From positions 1 through 8,198 of the forward strand of contig CALHIO010000089.1 in NCBI GenBank assembly GCA_938030915.1: a stretch of 8,198 bases of DNA, given 5' to 3'. The DNA is from an uncultured Gemmatimonadota bacterium. Lineage in GTDB: Bacteria; Gemmatimonadota; Gemmatimonadetes; Longimicrobiales; Gaopeijiaceae. Both the position numbers and the translations under genes were made by a program. This document shows, in pieces, positions 3,748 through 8,198 of this stretch. The notes under the pieces were generated by a model. That model did not search any database and was not told where the DNA came from. It saw only the letters and a list, made by a program, of their open reading frames with translations. Numbering within the stretch: position 1 is the first letter of the stretch; every line of letters starts with the position of its first letter.

Positions 3748-6732
3748 ATGAGACCACGGCTCCACTCGGCGCTGGGCTTCGGGCTGGCCCTCGCGCTTCT
3801 GCTCGCGGGCGGTCTGGACGCACAGCAGGCAACGCGAACCCAGCCTGTGGAAGGCATGCGGGACAACGGGACCGGGTACCACGCGCTCGTCAACGCACGC
3901 GTGGTCACGGCACCGGGGCAGGTCCTCGACGGTGCGACCATCGTCGTTCGTGACGGCGTCATTCAGGACGTGTCACGGGGCGGGAACGCTCCCGCGGGCG
4001 CACGGGTCTGGGATCTGAGCGGCCACACCGTCTATCCCGGATTCATCGACGCCCACGCCGACCTCGGCATGGATGCAGTGCCCGAGGGTGGTGATGTGGG
4101 ACCCACCCACTGGAATCCCCAGGTTCGAGCGTGGTTCAGCACGACCTCAAACCTTCAGGACGACGATGATCGTCGCGCTGCGCTGCGTTCGCAGGGCTTC
4201 GGAACTGCGCTGGCGGTGCCTGGTCAGGGCATCTTCCGGGGCACAGGCTCAGTGGTGAACCTGGGGGACGCAGGCGTGCGCGACCGGGTGCTGATTCGCG
4301 ACATGATTCAGGCTATCGGGTTCCAACGCTCGTTCCAGCTCGGCGGGGCGTACCCGAACTCGACCATGGGTACGGCCGCGCTCATGAAGCAGACGTTCAT
4401 GGATGCCGACTGGTACATCCGCGCGTGGGACGCGTACGAAGCGAGTGGTCGTGCCTTCCTCCCACCGGAGACGAGTGAGGCCCTGGGGGCGCTCGAGTCC
4501 GTCGTTCAGGGCGGGCAGCCGGTCGTCTTCGAGACCAGCAGCGAGGAGGAGTACCTCCGCGCGTACGACATCGCGTCCGAATTCGCTGTGCGGGCGTGGT
4601 ATCGGGGCAGCGGGCAGGAGTATCGCCTCATCGATGTGCTCAGCGGCAGGAACGATCCTCTCATCGTCCCGCTCGACTTCCCGGATGCTCCGGACGTAAC
4701 GGATCCGGAGGCCGCGCTGAACGCGACGCTTCAGGATCTGCGACACTGGTACCTCGCGCCCACGAGCCCGGCTCAGCTGGCCGATGCGGGCGTGACGTTC
4801 GCGATTACGACGGATGGCATGTCGTCGCTCAACGACTTCCTGCCGAACCTGCGCATTGCGGTGGCCCGGGGGCTCTCGCCGGACGACGCCCTCGCGGCGC
4901 TCACCACCACACCTGCTTCGTGGCTCGGGCTGTCCCGCAGTCACGGTACGATCGAGGAGGGTAAGATCGCCAACCTGGTCGTGACCGAGGGTGACCTCTT
5001 CACCGAGGAAGCGGAGGTACGGGACGTGTGGGTCCAGGGACGTGTTTACGGCGTCACCCGTCCCGCACAGATCGATCCCCGCGGTACCTGGCGTATCGCG
5101 TCGAGTGACGAGTGGGGCTTCGAGGCAATCCTCACGCTCGAAGGACCGCTGAACCGCCTGAGTGGTTCGATCGAGGTTCCCGAAGGGCAGATCGATCTCG
5201 CCTCCGCGAGCGTCGTGACGGAGACCGGTCGCCTCGAGGCCCGGTTCGACACGGAAGCGCTGGGCTTCGAGGGCTTCGCCCTGCTCGCGGGTTCCGTCCG
5301 CGGCGATGAATTCTTCGGGTGGACGTCACTCCCCAATGGAGCGGATCCGACCTTCAGCGGCTCACGAACCGAGGCGTACGACGGTCCGCAGCGTGGAGCG
5401 GTGGCGATGAACGTCCCGGAGCTCGATCTGCCGTTCATCCGTCCGATGATGGAATACGGCGTCAGCTCGATTCCCGAGCAACCGGCTGCGGTCATCGTCC
5501 GGAACGCGACGGTGTGGACGCAGGGGCCGCAGGGTCGGATGGAAAACGCCGATCTCCTGATCCGGAATGGCCTGGTCGCGGAAGTCGGAATGAATCTCGA
5601 CGCACCCGGCGGGGCGGTGGAGATCGATGGCACGGGCAAGCACGTCACGCCCGGTCTCATCGATCCGCACATCCACTCCGGAGTGAGCTCGGTGAACGAG
5701 TCGGGCTTCGCGATCGTGCCGGAAGTTCAGATGGGTGACGTCGTCACGCACAACAACATCTGGATGTATCGGCAGCTGGCCGGTGGGCTGACCACGGCCA
5801 TGATCAAGCATGGTTCCGCGAACCCCATCGGTGGCGAAAACGTCATCGTGAAAATGCGCTGGGGCGCGCTGCCGGATGAGATCAAGTTGGACACCGACAC
5901 GCGCACCGTGAAATTCGCGCTCGGTGAGAACCCCAAGCGCCGTCAGAACCGGTATCCGGACACGCGCATGGGGACGCAGGAGATCATTCGGGACCACTTC
6001 CTCGCTGCGCGCGACTACGAGCGTGACTGGCAGCGTTGGGAGGAGAACCAGGAGGGGATTCCGCCGCGACGCGATCTGCGGATGGAGGCCATCCTCGACA
6101 TCCTGAACCAGGAGCTGCTGATCTCGTCGCACGGCTACCGCGCGGACGAGTTTCTCGCGCTCGTGCGGCTGGCCGAAGAATTCGGATTCCGCGTTCAGAC
6201 GCTTCAGCACGGAATCGAGGCGTACAAGATCGCGCCGGAGCTCGCGCAGTCCGGTGTGGCTGCCGTCGTCTGGAGCGACTGGGGTGCGTTCAAGATGGAG
6301 GCGTACGACGCCACCGTGTACAACGCGCGCATCCTCATGGAGGCTGGCGTCACCACGTCGCTGCACTCGGACAACAGCGAGATCGCGTCGCGGATGAACT
6401 GGGAGGCGGGCAAGCTTCTGCGTACGGGTCTCACGGAAGAGCAGGCGCTCTCCACGGTGACGATTCAGTCGGCTCGCGCGATCGCGATCGACGATCGCGT
6501 GGGGTCGCTGGAAGCCGGTAAGGACGGGGACTTCGTGGTGTGGAATGGGAACCCGCTGTCTCAGTTCACGCGTCCCGAACAGACGTGGCTCGACGGTCGC
6601 CGCTACTTCTCGCTCGAGGAGGACGCGGTGCTCCGCCAGCAGATCCAGGACGAACGAACCCGTCTCATTCAGGCGGTTCTCACGTCTCAGAACGGAAACG
6701 GAAACGGCAGCCGCCGCGCAGGGGGCGAGTGA
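3748..6732 (+). CDS. Exported double amidohydrolase: degenerate N-terminal half, intact C-terminal half
   Basis: This encodes 994 residues. Residues 1-25 are a signal peptide (core FGLALALLLAG, cleavage LDA25|Q26). About 45-440 is a first amidohydrolase-like unit: beta-strand entry VNARVVTAPG, then YPGFIDAHADLG, where the usual HxH is H103-x-D105, E262 (VVFETS) where a His is expected, and a kept Asp in ITTDG (D356). It ends with the family's EEGKIANLVV. About 441-575 is a beta-rich insert (GTWRI ... LSGSIEVPEG ... DEFFGW ... FSGSRTEAYDG). About 580-950 is a complete COG1228-type domain: TPGLIDPHIHSG (H641, H643), ALGENPKRR (725-732), SSHGYRADE (H795), LQHGIEAYK (H821), SDN (D875) and EAGKDGDFVVWNGNPL. 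Predicted role: extracytoplasmic metal-dependent hydrolase of small amides, possibly dipeptides; substrate unknown. The C-terminus is a short Asn-Gly/Arg tail. The downstream gene follows after two bases. Confidence 0.92.
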   Translation: MRPRLHSALGFGLALALLLAGGLDAQQATRTQPVEGMRDNGTGYHALVNARVVTAPGQVLDGATIVVRDGVIQDVSRGGNAPAGARVWDLSGHTVYPGFIDAHADLGMDAVPEGGDVGPTHWNPQVRAWFSTTSNLQDDDDRRAALRSQGFGTALAVPGQGIFRGTGSVVNLGDAGVRDRVLIRDMIQAIGFQRSFQLGGAYPNSTMGTAALMKQTFMDADWYIRAWDAYEASGRAFLPPETSEALGALESVVQGGQPVVFETSSEEEYLRAYDIASEFAVRAWYRGSGQEYRLIDVLSGRNDPLIVPLDFPDAPDVTDPEAALNATLQDLRHWYLAPTSPAQLADAGVTFAITTDGMSSLNDFLPNLRIAVARGLSPDDALAALTTTPASWLGLSRSHGTIEEGKIANLVVTEGDLFTEEAEVRDVWVQGRVYGVTRPAQIDPRGTWRIASSDEWGFEAILTLEGPLNRLSGSIEVPEGQIDLASASVVTETGRLEARFDTEALGFEGFALLAGSVRGDEFFGWTSLPNGADPTFSGSRTEAYDGPQRGAVAMNVPELDLPFIRPMMEYGVSSIPEQPAAVIVRNATVWTQGPQGRMENADLLIRNGLVAEVGMNLDAPGGAVEIDGTGKHVTPGLIDPHIHSGVSSVNESGFAIVPEVQMGDVVTHNNIWMYRQLAGGLTTAMIKHGSANPIGGENVIVKMRWGALPDEIKLDTDTRTVKFALGENPKRRQNRYPDTRMGTQEIIRDHFLAARDYERDWQRWEENQEGIPPRRDLRMEAILDILNQELLISSHGYRADEFLALVRLAEEFGFRVQTLQHGIEAYKIAPELAQSGVAAVVWSDWGAFKMEAYDATVYNARILMEAGVTTSLHSDNSEIASRMNWEAGKLLRTGLTEEQALSTVTIQSARAIAIDDRVGSLEAGKDGDFVVWNGNPLSQFTRPEQTWLDGRRYFSLEEDAVLRQQIQDERTRLIQAVLTSQNGNGNGSRRAGGE
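6691..6708 (+). repeat. Hexamer repeat encoding an Asn-Gly tail
   Basis: AACGGA occurs twice and is followed by AACGGC, giving NGNGNG at residues 982-987 of the long amidohydrolase. It is a minor in-frame repeat in a probably disordered C-terminus. Confidence 0.6.
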
Positions 6733-6734
6733 TT

Positions 6735-8063
6735 ATGACGACCATCAAGAATGCCATGACAGTGGCCGCTGCTGCGGCCATCCTCGCACCTGCGGCGCTC
6801 GACGCACAGGTGCGGATGACGGTGCCGCCGCAGGCGGAGCCGATCGCGATCCAGGGCGCCACGATTCACACGGTGACCAACGGGGTGATCGAGAACGGCA
6901 CGATCATCTTCAACGACGGAGTGATCACCGCGATCGGTGCGGATCTGGACATTCCCGCGGGCACCCGCGTCGTCGACGGTGCGGGCAAGCACATCTACCC
7001 GGGCCTGATCGACGCCTACAGCACGGTGGGCATCAGTGAGATCGGCGCGGTCGACGTCTCGAACGACGTCAACGAACTCGGCGACTTCAACCCGAACGTA
7101 CGGGCCGACGTCGCTGTGAACGCGGAGAGCCGCCATATCGGAACGTCCCGTTCCGCGGGCGTTCTCGTCGCGTTCAGCACGCCCGGTGGCGGACTGGTCT
7201 CGGGGATGTCGTCGGCTCTCAGCCTGGAAGGGTGGAGCTGGGAAGAGATGTCGATGGAGTCGGCGGCCGCGCTCAATGTGAACTGGCCGAACCCCAATCC
7301 CCGGCGATTCCGCGGCTTCGGAGGCTTCGGTGGGCCTCAGGAAGACCCACCCACGTACGAAGAGCAGGTCCAGTCTCTCAAGAGCTTCTTCGGTGAGGCG
7401 CGTGCGTACCGAGACGCGGTGGCCGCGGGCGAAGAGGTGCGCACCGATTCCCGCTACGCCGCGATGATGCCGGTCTTCAACCGGGAGATCCCGGTCGTGG
7501 TCTCGGCGGACGGGGCGGCTCAGATCAACGATGCAGTGACATGGGCGCTCGAGGAGGACATCCGTATCGTCATTCGCGGTGGCCAGGACGCCATTCACGT
7601 CGCGGACCGTCTGGTCGCCAATGACATCCCGGTCATTCTGACGTCCACCATGGCTGCACCGGGTCGGCAGTACGAGGGGTACGACGGCGCGTACACGATG
7701 CCTGCGCGGTTGTACGAAGCGGGTGTCCGGTTCGCGATCTCGGGCGGTTCCGGTTCGCTCTACACCAACCGGCTGCCGTGGGAAGCCGGCGTAGCGGTCG
7801 CGTTCGGGCTTCCTGAAGAAGAGGCGCTGAAGGCCGTGACGATCAACGCCGCGGAATTCATGGGCGTGTCGGACCGAGTCGGTTCGCTCGAGCCAGGGAA
7901 GCAGGCGACGTTTCTCATCACGACGGGAACGCCGCTGGACATGACCAACGACATCGAGCAGTCCTACATCCAGGGCCGCGAGATCGACATGATGGATATC
8001 CAGAAGTTCTTCTTCGAAAAGTACATGACCAAGGTGATGCAGTATCTGCGTGTCGTGATGTAA
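6735..8063 (+). CDS. Exported amidohydrolase-fold protein lacking metal ligands (probable pseudoenzyme)
   Basis: This encodes 442 residues. The signal peptide is 1-24 (Ala-rich core, cleavage LDA24|Q25). The fold signature is clear: IQGATIHTVTNGVIENGTIIFNDG, IYPGLIDA, and SLEPGKQATFLITTGTPLD near the end. The usual metal ligands are gone: HxH after PGLID is Y95-S-T97, the expected His in 'VVV-H' is S257, the second is in RGGQDA (281-286), and the Asp of the SDN motif is in ISGGSG (335-340). Residues 105-183 (NPNVRADVAVN, PGGGLVSGMSS, LEGWSWEEM, VNWPNPNP) match a secreted subfamily I recall as commonly placed beside long amidohydrolases in Bacteroidota and related phyla. A Gly-Phe-Gly patch (193-200) is an insert. 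ATG 6735 lies nine bases after GGGGG; GTG at 6729 (overlapping the upstream stop) is an alternative start. A partner or binding role is more likely than catalysis. It is probably co-transcribed with the preceding gene. Confidence 0.9.
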   Translation: MTTIKNAMTVAAAAAILAPAALDAQVRMTVPPQAEPIAIQGATIHTVTNGVIENGTIIFNDGVITAIGADLDIPAGTRVVDGAGKHIYPGLIDAYSTVGISEIGAVDVSNDVNELGDFNPNVRADVAVNAESRHIGTSRSAGVLVAFSTPGGGLVSGMSSALSLEGWSWEEMSMESAAALNVNWPNPNPRRFRGFGGFGGPQEDPPTYEEQVQSLKSFFGEARAYRDAVAAGEEVRTDSRYAAMMPVFNREIPVVVSADGAAQINDAVTWALEEDIRIVIRGGQDAIHVADRLVANDIPVILTSTMAAPGRQYEGYDGAYTMPARLYEAGVRFAISGGSGSLYTNRLPWEAGVAVAFGLPEEEALKAVTINAAEFMGVSDRVGSLEPGKQATFLITTGTPLDMTNDIEQSYIQGREIDMMDIQKFFFEKYMTKVMQYLRVVM

Positions 8064-8087
8064 CGAGACGCCGACCTGTAGAGCCAC

Positions 8088-8122
8088 GCGCCCCCCGGAC
8101 CGACCGGTCCGGGGGGCGCTTT
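8088..8122 (+). terminator. Intrinsic terminator of the amidohydrolase operon
   Basis: A perfect 14-bp inverted repeat (8088-8101 with 8106-8119, loop GACC, arms GCGCCCCCCGGACC and its complement) is followed by TTT. It starts 25 bases after the stop codon. The T run is short, but the stem is very stable. Confidence 0.85.
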
Positions 8123-8154
8123 CGTGCGCACTCGCCGTGCGGCCCTTGTCGATT

Positions 8155-8190
8155 TAGACTTCGGAAGTCCAGCCCCCGAGGTGACCTCGG
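8155..8190 (+). promoter_or_regulatory. Possible -10 box and paired palindromes near the right edge
   Basis: TAGACT (8155-8160), identical to the candidate -10 box of the radical SAM gene, overlaps the palindrome GACTTCGGAAGTC (8157-8169). A second palindrome, CCGAGGTGACCTCGG (8176-8190), follows six bases later. No good -35 is visible. The stretch 8123-8198 has no supportable gene, so these may control a gene that begins outside the window. Confidence 0.3.
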
Positions 8191-8198
8191 CCACCCAA

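Noticed and set aside
4249..6366. Antisense open frames (4249-4944 and 5362-6366) opposite the long amidohydrolase gene
   Set aside because: They have low-complexity Arg-rich translations and no ribosome sites, and overlap a gene whose motifs are unambiguous.
6483..6499. Perfect 17-base palindrome CGCGATCGACGATCGCG
   Set aside because: It lies in the middle of the coding sequence and follows directly from the codons for Ala-Ile-Ala-Ile-Asp-Asp-Arg in GC-rich usage.
6540..6734. Upstream extension of the 442-residue protein into the preceding gene
   Set aside because: It would overlap the upstream coding sequence by about 190 bases and give an Arg-rich N-terminus in place of a signal peptide.
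7308..7332. Short GGCTTCGG repeats in the 442-residue protein gene
   Set aside because: They only encode the Gly-Phe-Gly patch at residues 193-200; there is no sign of a regulatory or mobile element.
6687..8087. Long antisense open frame (466 codons) opposite the 442-residue amidohydrolase-fold gene
   Set aside because: It is a codon-bias shadow in GC-rich DNA. The translation is Arg/His-rich with no recognisable motif, and the plus strand has a signal peptide, family motifs and a terminator.

Overview
The window is GC-rich, densely coded bacterial DNA. The style of its exported proteins (short signal peptides ending in Asp-Ala|Gln, secreted M24 peptidase, tandem secreted amidohydrolases of the COG1228 type) suggests a Gemmatimonadota-like or related lineage. 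That placement is an inference from protein style, not from a marker gene. There are no RNA genes, insertion sequences, CRISPR arrays or phage genes, and the region looks like ordinary chromosome.

Layout. Positions 1-844 (minus) hold most of a PA0069/Rv2578c-type radical SAM protein whose C-terminus lies beyond the left edge. Positions 845-995 contain its probable promoter and, on the same strand, a strong terminator for the next gene. Positions 996-1421 (minus) encode a small acidic protein, probably a beta-sandwich of C2-like type. A 138-base divergent intergenic region separates it from a plus-strand unit: an exported M24 (prolidase/Xaa-Pro aminopeptidase-like) metallopeptidase at 1560-2870, overlapping by four bases (GTGA) a HAD-superfamily hydrolase of the L-2-haloacid dehalogenase type at 2867-3568. 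A hairpin with a T-rich tail may end that unit. A second plus-strand unit follows: a 994-residue exported double amidohydrolase (3748-6732) and, two bases later, a 442-residue exported amidohydrolase-fold protein (6735-8063), closed by a textbook terminator at 8088-8122. The last 75 bases hold two short palindromes and a possible -10 element for a gene outside the window.

How the genes may work together. The M24 peptidase and the C-terminal domain of the long amidohydrolase keep their full sets of metal ligands and are predicted to act outside the cytoplasm. Both families include enzymes that cleave dipeptides, including Xaa-Pro, so a shared role in extracytoplasmic peptide turnover is a reasonable but untested guess. 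The most unusual point is that the N-terminal half of the long amidohydrolase and the whole of the downstream protein resemble each other and have lost most or all amidohydrolase metal ligands. The operon therefore encodes two degenerate amidohydrolase barrels for each intact one.
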